Assembly: GCA_034770075.1 (NCBI GenBank)
Contig: JAVJAP010000356.1
Location: 1 to 64,000, forward strand
Length of the DNA stretch: 64,000 bases
Reading direction: 5' to 3'
Source: Aralia elata
Lineage: Eukaryota > Streptophyta > Magnoliopsida > Apiales > Araliaceae
The notes beneath the pieces were generated by a model. It had not been told where the DNA came from and searched no databases. It was given only the letters and a program-made list of their open reading frames with translations. Of the stretch, positions 54,617 through 64,000 are shown piece by piece (the first letter of the stretch is position 1; every line of letters begins with the position of its first letter). A program made the position numbers and the translations under genes.

Positions 54617-57558
54617 ATGGGTGTATACCTCAGTACTCCAAAAACTGATAAGTTCTCTGAAGATGGTGAGAATGATGTGCTTAAATACGGTTTATCGTCC
54701 ATGCAAGGGTGGCGCGCAACAATGGAAGATGCTGTGAGTATTCGATGCAATTTTCTGTTTTTATTAAGCACAATGCATCTGCACGCATAAGTTTGATATC
54801 AGCAAATCTACTTATGTGGTTATAATTTGAATATGATGAATGTATGTGATCAGTGATGGCTTATATTGGACTGATGGGTAAAGTTCGTGGTGAGTAAAAT
54901 TGGGCAGTTATATTTTCTGTTTAGTCTATTAGTGCCGGCATCTGATACTAATCAACTGATTTCGTAAAAGATGATGCTTGCACACTTGGATGTTTCCTTT
55001 GACAAATTGCAAGTCATAGTGGATTATATCAAGATAAAAAGGGCTATGAATATATTTTTGTAAATCTATTTTTCTCATAGTTGACAAAGTTACTTGGCCA
55101 TGTTGTTGTTTTTGCCTTTGGCAGACTGATCATAACAGTTTTATACTTAAAAAGGCAAGCTGATCTGATGTATCCCAGGGATTTATACCCGTAAAAGAAC
55201 AGAGAAGATGATTTTGGTGGAAGAAGTGAGTGTGGGAGGAGTCTACCTTCTTGAACAGATCTTATACTCGATCAAATCCTAGAAAATTGAAAGTAGTTTT
55301 GATAGCTTGAACTGAAAGACTAGAAGACACTTTCAGTTTTTTGTCTTGAGTCATCTTTGGGGGATGAAGGAAGTAATTTAAAGTAGTTTTGATAGCTTGA
55401 AATGAATGTAAATATTTTTTCTTGCTTAATTTTCTCAGAATATTGGATGGACTTGCATAATTTCAAATTTAGAGATTGACGCATGCCTTGCAGATTCATG
55501 TTTTAGTGGCCAATATCTTTAGTCATTTTTTTTTGGCGAAAAGTGCATGGTAGTATGTGTTAGGTAGGTTAAGAACTTCATTACTTGAATTTAAGTTGTC
55601 ATTTACAATGGTTTTCTTGCTTTTAGCATGCAGCACTCACTGATCTGGATGCTTCCACTTCTTTCTTTGGTGTCTATGATGGCCATGGAGGTGAGTACCT
55701 AACATACCATCTATTATATATGTAATTTTTTTTTGACCAAGAACATTTCTTTATATGAAGAGACGAGATATGTGTGTGTGTGTGTATATATATACACATA
55801 TATATATTCGTACAAGTTATATGTAAGTGATTCGATTCAAGGAATTACAGGTTGTTGTAATTGTCAATAGAAATATAATTCAGATAGGATTCTGCCAGCA
55901 GTTTACTTGTTTATTTTTCTTACAAATATTTTATGCTTGTGATTCTTTGTTTCACGCAATTGGGCTAGCAGATTGTTCTTTATATCACTGCGTTTTGGAA
56001 AGAATTATTGTATTTCACTCTTTGATTTAAACACTGCCAATTGAGGGTTCTTTATCCACTATTCTTTTGGATAAGTTCTTTTCTTTTCTTCTTTTTTCCA
56101 CTTATAATTTCCTTAAAAATATTTGTATAGTGAATAAGAATAATGGTGCTGAATACTTCTTGCACTTATTGACTGTAGTGACAATTTGAAATAATTTAGG
56201 CTTTTTAGAGCCCATTAGTTTAATATATGTTCAAAAAAGCAGGTACTTATATGAATTCAGGAAATGAAACTATAGTTTTTATAGTCTGTCTACACAAGGA
56301 GAAGAAGGTTTGATTTAGGAGGCTAATTAATTGCCTTGAAGCTATTTAGGTGGTCCATTAGCACCTAAGTTATGGAATCTCCCATTCTTAATAATGTGTA
56401 AGAGCATATAGTCAACACTCTGCTGACTAATGAATCCCTTGTGAGGGTACCACAATCTATTCTTTCTTCGCTTTCCGTCTTCTATTATCACCTGCGTATA
56501 CTCTTGTGCTACGTCACTTAACCTGGTCCTATCTGGTAAAACCAATCCAGGGATTGTACATTTTCCAAATCTCGTATACGATGGTCAATTGGTTGAATTT
56601 AAGCTCAACCAGTTTTGTATCTTTAGCCTCCTAAACGTTTTTAGGATAAAGGTGCTGTGTGAGTTTGAGTTCAGTTGGGGCAGTTTTATTCATTTAGGCT
56701 TTGACATATCTCAAGCTTTCGGATGTTAAATGAGTACAGATTGACCAAGCAGATTTGCAAAATTCTGCCGAATTACCAGCGAGATTTCAATTTTCTCTCT
56801 TTTAACTCATTTTTGTGTTCAAAATAATTTCTAGAACCATTGGTGTATAAATGGATTAATGGAGTCACACACACAAACACATCTTTTTTATTTCTCAAAA
56901 AAAAAAAACAAATAAAGAACAAAACAGATACATACAATATCAAAATTTATTTATCAACATTTTTTAACGGTCCAGCTAAGCATTCTTTCATCAGGTTATA
57001 GTACTTTTTATTATCTTTTTGCCTGTGTCCTCTGTCCCAGTACGTTTTGCTGTTTATTCTCCACTCCATTTATAGTCTCTGTTCCCACTTGCTCTTAGCT
57101 TGGCTGCTACTTTACTGTCTAATGGAATGGAACGATATGATTCCAGCAGATTTTTAAGTTGTTTCAGCCTGCTAAACTCCTAGTTTCAGTCATAGTGCTG
57201 GGGGAAAAATTTGCATAATTGGACTATGTACCAAGGATCTCTACTAAATAATAGCATGTGGCGCTAATACTCATGTTGTTGGTAATATTTGTACGAGTAA
57301 AGATGGTCTTACAAGTGAATGTGAGTTGGAGAACTTTTTTTCATACTTGAATTGATAGTTTCCGGCTTTCCACATATATATATTTATGAGGTGTGGTTGA
57401 TAATAAACAGGTGAAAATTATTTATACTCTTAGTTGCTGCAACATGTAGGTAAGGTAGTTGCTAAATTTTGTGCCAAGTTTCTTCATCAACAAGTGCTCA
57501 AGCATGAAGCATATTCTGCTGGAGATATAGGGACTTCAGTCCAGAAGGCCTTTTTCAG
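54617..57558 (+). CDS. PP2C-type protein phosphatase, first three exons
   Basis: Exon 1 is 54617-54733 (MGVYLSTPKTDKFSEDGEND through GWRATMEDA), exon 2 is 55627-55690 (HAALTDLDASTSFFGVYDGHG), exon 3 is 57450-57558 (KVVAKFCAKFLHQQVLKHEA through VQKAFFR). All junctions are GT-AG and the frame is kept. The opening with MGVYLS and the ED and DGHGG metal-binding motifs match plant Mg/Mn-dependent PP2C Ser/Thr phosphatases. Relatives have about 350-390 residues. Only about 97 are here, lacking later metal-binding Asp motifs. The next exon is not seen in the remaining 6.4 kb, which is filled by an LTR and a Gypsy remnant, so it lies beyond the window or is lost. Intron 2 (1.76 kb) contains only AT-rich DNA and a GT/TA microsatellite. 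Confidence 0.88.
55768..55812. repeat. GT/TA microsatellite in PP2C intron 2
   Basis: TGTGTGTGTGTGTATATATATACACATATATATA-type tract. Confidence 0.85.
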
Positions 57559-57647
57559 GTGATTTGCTTCATTGTCCATTCGCTCAGAGGAAGCTTTTTA
57601 ATCTTCTTTCTTTGATATTAATCTGTTTGATTTTTCTTTTAGATGTC

Positions 57648-60600
57648 TGTCTTGCTTAGGCTTTTGTTTCTTACAATATGCTTTTGTAACTAGATTAGGA
57701 TATGATAATTTCATATACTTGGGTTTCTTATGCTTTGCTACCTTCTGCAGCTAACTTGTCAAGACGTGAATATGTGAGATCCTATTATGTGCACACAATT
57801 TAGGATAATTGTCTTATATTGTGATAGGATTGATCTGAGAGACGTCGTTGTGGTGGATGATTCACTATTTAGTTATTTATTTATTAGTTGTTTATTTATT
57901 TAGTTTGTTGGACTTCTTATGTATTAGTTTATTTCAGTATTGAGTTATTTATTTAGAGGCCCAATTGTTAACGGGTTAGGGTTATTATAGTTTATTTTCT
58001 TATAAATATGCTTGTAAGTCATGTCTGTAAGGAATGCAATTTTTGTGATTAAATAAAAATATTTATTGATATTTTTATTAATTTATTTATTGAGTAAAAT
58101 AAATAATTTATAAGTTATGGTGAAAGAATTTTTGTTAAATGTTATTTGTATGTGGTTTGATGTAATTATTTTAATTTAATAATTAAATTAGATGATTAAA
58201 TGATTTATTTGAATAAAGAATTTATTTAAATAAGATAGTTTATTTGGTGTTATTATTATTGGTTAAATGGTACTATTATTTAAGTTGGTAAGGTTTAATT
58301 GAATTTATTTAATAATAAGTTCAATTAAATTAAAAGTGTGACAATTAAAACTATATGTTATAATGAGTTATTAAATTAAATAGGAAGAGTTTTTATTTCC
58401 ATCAAACCAAACAAGGCCTTATGACCTTTGGTTGGAAATAATGAGTTATTTCAATTTTGTTTTGCCAAACAAGCCTTATGGCTTTTGAATTTTTATAACC
58501 GATGGTTTAATTAGAGAATATACGTTGTTATCAGTTTTTTTTAAAGCTATCAGTTTTTATTTTGTTAAAGGTTTTGTCAGTTGTTAAGTATAGATAAGAA
58601 AAATACGGAGTTTAACAAAGAGAAAAGAGAAGAAAGAAAATACAGAGAAGAAGAGAAAAAAATTGAGAGTTTTGTGAATTGAGAGAGGAGCTTGAAGATT
58701 TGAGAAAGAAATTCTTAAAACAAAGGAGCTTTCTAAGAATTAGAAGGTATAATTCTTGTTGGTTTTGTTCTACACTGTATTTTTATTATTTTTATTTCTC
58801 TGTATATGATTTCTATTTTTCTGTGTATGAATTCATATGCTAAATACATGAATTATTTGATTATAATTGATTCTAAGCATGTATTAGAGATTATGTGATG
58901 ATTATAGATTAATTTGAATGAGTTTATCCATAAAATCATGCTTAGAATGAAGTTTTTGGTTTTACAGAGTCTTATTTCATGTATGGCATATATGTATGAA
59001 AATTGGTGTTCAATTTGATTGTTAAATGGTAAATTGACTTTTGGTTATGATTAGAAAATGAAAAACAAAAAGAATGCAAGTAGAATGGATTAAAATGGTT
59101 GAAAGATGAATTCACAGTGTTTGATTTCATTAAAATGGCTAAAATATGAATATTTGTATAAACAGTGAATTTTTGGGTTTTAATTGATTGATTACGTGCT
59201 TATAATGGTTAAATTAGTTAGAAACATGTTGGCTAATTATTTTCTAGCATATTTGATGTCTGGGTAAGTTTAAATTATGTATTGGATGGTAGAATTCGGA
59301 AAATTTTGGCCAAATTTGGCCTAAGTTTTCACTGGTTCGCGAACTGTAGAAGGTGTCAGTCGCGTCTACCGCCCCGGCGGTAGAAATGAGCTAGAAATAT
59401 CGCCCCGGCGGCCTTGTCGCCCCGGCGGCATATTTGAACTATGTTTGTCGCCCCGGCGACAGCCTCGCCCCGACGACGATTTCGTTAAGAAATTGACCGC
59501 CCCGGCGGTGGAACAGTTATTAAAAAAAAAAAAAATTAAATTAAAATTTATTTATTTGTTTTGTGGTAATGTTATGTTGCTGTGTGCATGTTTAAAACTT
59601 ATATCAAGGTATAAAATGACTAATAAGATACTACAATGAGTGGTAAGCGAATATTTAATGAATATCAAATGACATTTGATATATTAAATGAAGTGGGATA
59701 AGAACAAACCTTAAAATGTATATGAATCTGTAATTAATTATCGTTATCGTTTTGTAATCAAAATGTATAGGGTAATTAAGGGACGTGCATTATTTGAATC
59801 TGTAAACTACGCTCGAGGCAAGTTTTTCACCCTTAATCTTATTATTTCGTTTGAAGCAAGTTCCTTATCTCAAATTATTATTTTTACGTTGAGCAAGTTC
59901 CTTCCTTAAACTTGTTATTTCATTTAAAGCAAGTTAATTTTCATTGAGCAAGATTATAAACCTTAGCTTATTGTTATTCAAGCAATGTTGCTATCATGAT
60001 TAAGAGCTAAAACTTTATTCTAGTTATTTATTGTTCGATCATTGATCATTATTCAAACTTGGAACAGAATTTTTATTGTACAAACTTTATTGATGAATCA
60101 ATTGTTTAGTGACTAGCAAACCCTTATTGATTCAGCTAGTCCTTAGTTGATGAGCGTTCTAAAGACTTAGAATATTTTAAAATCTTTCCATACCAAGTTT
60201 TCTTTTGGTACGGATTCTGATGCTAAACTGAGATGAACAACCCTAATATAGGGGATTAATTACGCGACAGCGTTAAAATGTTTGTGCACAATACATTGTA
60301 CAAAGGGCTGATCCCCCTGAGTACGAGATGGATGGTTCATAGTCTATAAGACTGTTAAAGGTTGCGGTAGAAATACTTGATAACCTAGGACATAGTTCGA
60401 GGTCTTGTGACCCTCAGATACACTTTTAATCCTGAATCTATATTCAGTTCTTGAGCTATTGTTATCACACTTGTGAGCAATTGTTTGCTCACTCTTGCAT
60501 TAAACTTTGTAGCTAAGACAGAGAAATCGGACGAGCCGTCCACGAGTAAGGGCAAGGGCAAGATGCCGAAGTAGCAAGAGATCTGTTAATTATTTGATGT

Positions 60601-60825
60601 TTATTCGTAACAAAAACTTATTTAATATTATGTTTTATTCCGCACAGATGTAATAGAGGTTAGATAACCTGGGATTTGGTTGATTAAGAGATTGGTGATG
60701 TAACCCCCTTTTATGGAAGATGTTTATTTCAGTTTAATTATAATCATGGGTAGTTAGTAATGAATGTATGTTATAGTGAAAACCAAATCTGTGGAGTTGA
60801 AGTACCCGGATTTAGGGGTGTCACA
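57648..60825. repeat. Long LTR in or after PP2C intron 3, left end uncertain
   Basis: The right end is clear: ...GGATTTAGGGGTGTCACA (60825), that is TGTGACACCCCTAAATCCGG on the minus strand. The next five bases ATGTC (60826-60830) recur at 57643-57647 directly before a TG, which would give an exact duplication and a 3178 bp LTR. A TGTGATAGG at 57820 is an alternative start without duplication. It holds six GC-rich palindromes (59366-59509), a short plus-strand coding-like tail (KSDEPSTSKGKGKMPK then stop, near 60516-60573), and otherwise AT-rich DNA. Confidence 0.55.
59366..59509. repeat. Six clustered CGCCCCGGCG palindromes
   Basis: CTACCGCCCCGGCGGTAG at 59366-59383; CGCCCCGGCG at 59401-59410 and 59418-59427; TGTCGCCCCGGCGACA at 59446-59461; CGCCCCGACG at 59466-59475; ACCGCCCCGGCGGT at 59496-59509. 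The arms differ but stay self-complementary around the shared core. Flanks are AT-rich. Confidence 0.9.
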
Positions 60826-61723
60826 ATGTCAGACTCTTTACGCTTTGATCTTGAAATTATTCTGAGTATTGGTTGCGATCAATATTTTTCCTCCTTACTG
60901 CGGTTGGGAAACCCTAGGGGTAGTGGTTCTCCTGCGGTTGAATCACCCCAGTTCTTTTAATTTTTCTTTGTTGATTTTGCCTTTTTCAATTAATTATCTG
61001 TTCAACAATTTTTGTCCTACATCATATTGGCATCCTACATCATATTGGCATCAGTGCTTGTTTTCTTCATCAATTTCTTAATTTTTGAGAGATATCGGGT
61101 TTTCAAAAAAAAAGAAGTTATTGTTCATCGGAGTACTGTTCATTACCGGAGTTACTGTTCATCGCGATTCATTGTTCAAAAAAAAAACTGCTGCTGCTTG
61201 TTTCTTCTATTGCTGCTGCGTTGTTTTGGAAAGAGGGAGGTAACCCTAGCTTTCCTAATTTAAATTAAAAGCCTTGCAAATTACCTTTTAGTACCCTCAA
61301 TTTTCTCTCTCCATTTAAATATTGCCCCACAGTTTATTAGTTTACATTTTTCACCCCCGTTTCTTGCATAAAGAGCCCTAAACTTTTAATCTTAACACTT
61401 TTCACCCCAGTCTTATACTTTCTGATCAGTTAGGTCTGTTAAAAAAAAGAAAAAGAAAAAGAAAAAAAGTAAATATTTCATTTTGAATATTCGGATTTTC
61501 AATATTTAATCACTTGCATTCCCTTCGTTCATTAGTTCTAAAATTTTTGAAAGCTTGTTTTGGATTTGTTCTTTTAAAATTGTATATTATTTCATCTAGT
61601 TACATATTATTCGATTATTATCAATAGCTTTTGAGATTGCAATTGCATAGGCTTAGACTTGTAATTTTAATTTGCTTCAATTAAATATCTGTATTGTCTC
61701 AGTGTTGCACTTGCATTTGCATC
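60826..61723 (+). other. Leader-like sequence before a Gypsy gag
   Basis: No protein was recognised. CCTACATCATATTGGCAT is repeated in tandem at 61016-61050, and the second copy continues as TTGGCATCAGTGC, resembling a tRNA-Met-type PBS (TTGGTATCAGAGC). It may mark the start of the internal part of the following element. Confidence 0.4.
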
Positions 61724-62700
61724 ATGACTACACGTATACAAGTTGCTTTAGAAGAAATTCAAGACCAATTAGTGGCCATAATTGCACAACTGGGTCAAAT
61801 GAATGATAGGTTTACACGCATTAAACAAAGACAACCTGCAGTGGGACCTCAGGGGAATAATGGGAATGGGCATGTCGAATAGACACCATGAACATCCTAG
61901 GCATGATTCTTATGATGATGACTATAGGAAAATCAAGGTAGATGCACTTGAGTTTGACGGTAGATTTGATCCCAATGCATTCGTTGTTTGGTTGTCTAGT
62001 ATGGAGAAGTATTTTAACTGATATGAGATGTTTGAGGATATGAAGGTCCGATTCGTTAAAATGAAATTAGTGAAATTGGCCAGTTTATTCTGGTTAGGGG
62101 TTGAGAGAGACTTAGATCGCCTAGGTGAGCCACCTATCAGACATTGGCGGGAGATGAAAACTCGCCAAAATCAATATTATTTACCCCTAGGACATACCGA
62201 TTGGTTAATGGAGCAGTATGACAACTTTTGTCTGGGTAATAATGTCTGTTGCTGATTATGTCTGCAGATATAGGGAGTTGATTCAAAGATGTAGGATTAG
62301 TGAGAGTGATAGATTGACTATTATGAAGTTCAAGGATGAGTTACGACCTGAGCTTCAATCACATATCCTGACCAGTGGCATCACTACCCTAGATGACCTT
62401 TTCTAATTAGCTCTAGATAATGAGTATAGGTTACAGGGTATCGCTAGGAGAGTCCCTTCTTACTCAGGTTAGCCCAGTGGTTGAAATTTATCGCAGAGTA
62501 GTCCTTTCCCCACTTCTTAGGCGTCCTCTAGGGCTAGTAATACTGTAATTGGGCCATCTCGTGACAAAGGGAATGGTGTAGCTGCACCCAACTCTTAGTC
62601 TACTACCTAGGAGAGCTGCTTTACATGCCAGGGGTTAGGGCAAAAGTCTTTTGAGTGCCCCAATCGCAATTGCTAGCGAGTAACAATAGTAGAGGAAACT
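61724..62700 (+). pseudogene. Gypsy gag, broken
   Basis: It starts at ATG 61724 (MTTRIQVALEEIQDQLVAII). After a frameshift near 61880 it continues as IKVDALEFDGRFDPNAFVVWLSSMEKYF, a stop, then FVKMKLVKLASLFWLGVERD and, in another frame, YVCRYRELIQRCRISESDRL. A CCHC-type knuckle (CFTCQGLGQKSFECPN) lies near 62620-62665. At least three frame breaks and several stops. It is the capsid gene of a plus-strand Ty3/Gypsy element. Confidence 0.8.
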
Positions 62701-63190
62701 TCAAAAGAGGAGGGGATATTGTTGGGAATGAAGTCGAGGGTGAGTATGACTCGCAGGATGCGGAGGTTAATGAGCACTTAGAGGAGATAGGTAATCAGGT
62801 AGGTGTCATGAGGTGCGTTTTCACGAGTCATAGAGAGGATGATTAGAGGATAATCACCATATTTCAGACCTACAACCAAGTAGGTGATGTCTGTTCTAAG
62901 TTGATATCGATGGGGGTAGTTGCTTAAATGTGGTTGCTGAGTCTGCCTTACCACGGATGAAGCTGAAGGCAGAACCACATCCCTAGCCTTATAGCGTTGT
63001 CTGGGTCAACAAGACATCCATTCCTGTGTCAAAGAGATGTCTAGTGCCGATCCACCTTCAAGACTATGAGGAGAGTATTTGGTGTGATGTCCTTCCTATG
63101 GATGTTGCACGTGTTCTACTAGGGTGACCTTGGCTATATGACCATGATGTGACTCATTATGGGAGGACAAACATATATGTGTTTACACAC
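62700..63190 (+). pseudogene. Gypsy protease remnant
   Basis: Pieces of the retropepsin region can be read in shifting frames: TYNQVGDVCSKLISMG (62870-62920), then WCDVLPMDVAHVLLG and WLYDHDVTHYGR (63090-63165), the closing block of plant Gypsy proteases. Frameshifts are frequent. Confidence 0.65.
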
Positions 63191-63637
63191 AAGGGGTAAA
63201 AATATCATTAGTACCTGTGAGACCCCGAGTATCGTCCAAGACCTCGAGTGAGCCCCAGGCATGTCATCAAGCCTAGGTATGACAAACCTATACTTGACGG
63301 TGATCTTATTTATGACTCGGCTATCACAACACATCCTCAAACTCCCATCAGCCTTAGAGGTGAGTAAGGCTGGAACGACACAAGGGCTAAAACTCTCTCT
63401 TACAAAGCCCTTCCTCAACAACTCGCCCACCTGTCGTCTCATCTCAGTCTGCTCTGTGAGATGCATCCTATAATGTGGCAGGTTAGGTAAAGAAGACTCC
63501 GGAACAAGGTCAATGGCATACTGGATGTCTCTAAGAGGTGGTAACCCATCGGGAAACTCACTAGGCATAACATCGGCAAACTCATGTAGAATCTGCCTAG
63601 CATAACTAGGAATCTCTAGTACTCTCCTTAGGAACAT
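63134..63637 (-). pseudogene. Inverted Gypsy reverse-transcriptase segment
   Basis: The minus strand stays open for 167 codons: ILHEFADVMPSEFPDGLPPL, ELLRKGFVRESFSPCVVPALL, KADGSLRMCCDSRVINKITV, VIPRLDDM. This is the N-terminal half of Gypsy RT. It lies opposite to the gag-protease before it and the fragment after it, so it is an inverted segment or a separate nested piece. It stops before the YxDD active site. Confidence 0.8.
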
Positions 63638-63774
63638 CTCTCACCTCTCTAGCTACTACCGCATACACAACCTTCTCCTCCAACACATTCCGCTCAAACT
63701 CTTTTCTATTAAGAATATGGAGTGATTTGGTTTGTTGGGTAGGTAAGCTAGTCTCCTTTAGTTCTCTATGAGAG

Positions 63775-64000
63775 TGAAGGTTATGGGATTTGAGCGCATT
63801 ATCTGGGAGTGTCCTACTTGTCGAGACTTTAGTGATATTTATGCTGTCTTATAGGATCCTAATTCCCCACCTTCTAGTGATTTTTGTATCCATGATGAGT
63901 ATCTTTTTAAGGGCACCTGCTTGTGTATTCCTACTAAGTCGATGCGTGAGTATTTGTTGTGGGAGTTACACGCAGGAGGTTTAGCTGGACACTTTGGTCG
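63775..64000 (+). pseudogene. Gypsy RNase H-integrase junction fragment, cut by the window end
   Basis: Plus-strand reading in shifting frames gives DIYAVL, FCIHDEYLFKGTCLCIPTKS, REYLLWELHAGGLAGHFG, the region before and in the integrase zinc finger. It continues past the window. Confidence 0.75.

Noticed and set aside
55827..56545. Short frames in PP2C intron 2
   Set aside because: Isolated, no motif, inside an intron with sound splice sites on both sides.

Overview
The window looks like nuclear DNA of a eudicot plant. It has GT-AG split genes with eudicot-type products (an IST1-like ESCRT gene, a PLS-class PPR gene, a clade-D-like PP2C gene), AT-rich intergenic DNA, and dense nested transposable elements. 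Only these three are host-type genes; two of them lose their downstream exons to transposon-rich DNA. The species cannot be resolved from the sequence alone. No tRNA, rRNA or CRISPR array was seen.

Layout. 1-12.3 kb is insertion-rich, homopolymer-rich sequence that behaves like unpolished long-read consensus. 4395-24298 is one complete minus-strand Ty3/Gypsy element of the Tat/Ogre type. It has LTRs, a CTTGC target duplication, PBS and PPT, the order gag, PR, RT-RH, extra RNase H, INT, a predicted intron between PR and RT, an antisense plant-mobile-domain ORF, and a ~165 bp minisatellite beside the 3' LTR. It sits in an older Gypsy-type LTR (24304-25229), which abuts a Copia-like solo LTR (25230-26388). 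27343-28169 holds three exons of an IST1-like gene, followed by a Stowaway-like MITE and LTR DNA. 31353-38392 is a decayed minus-strand chromovirus whose pol frame runs into its LTR. 39218-40732 is an intact intronless PPR gene. 43401-45785 is a second Copia-like solo LTR carrying a Tourist-like MITE and a hAT element.

46379-47151 is a long-TIR Mutator-type MITE. 47283-53359 is a 6.1 kb MULE with a dead MURA-like transposase gene and a convergent intact two-exon gene for a GRF zinc-finger protein with a C-terminal membrane segment. A 200 bp Helitron sits inside the MULE's right target-site duplication. 54617-57558 holds the first three exons of a PP2C gene; the next exon is not seen before the window ends. 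A ~3 kb LTR and a rearranged Gypsy remnant with an inverted RT segment fill 57.6-64 kb.

The genes do not form an operon or pathway. The strongest observations are the GRF/membrane-protein gene inside the MULE, the same GC-rich palindromic core clustered in two different LTRs, the Helitron-in-TSD nesting, and the intron and antisense ORF of the Tat element.
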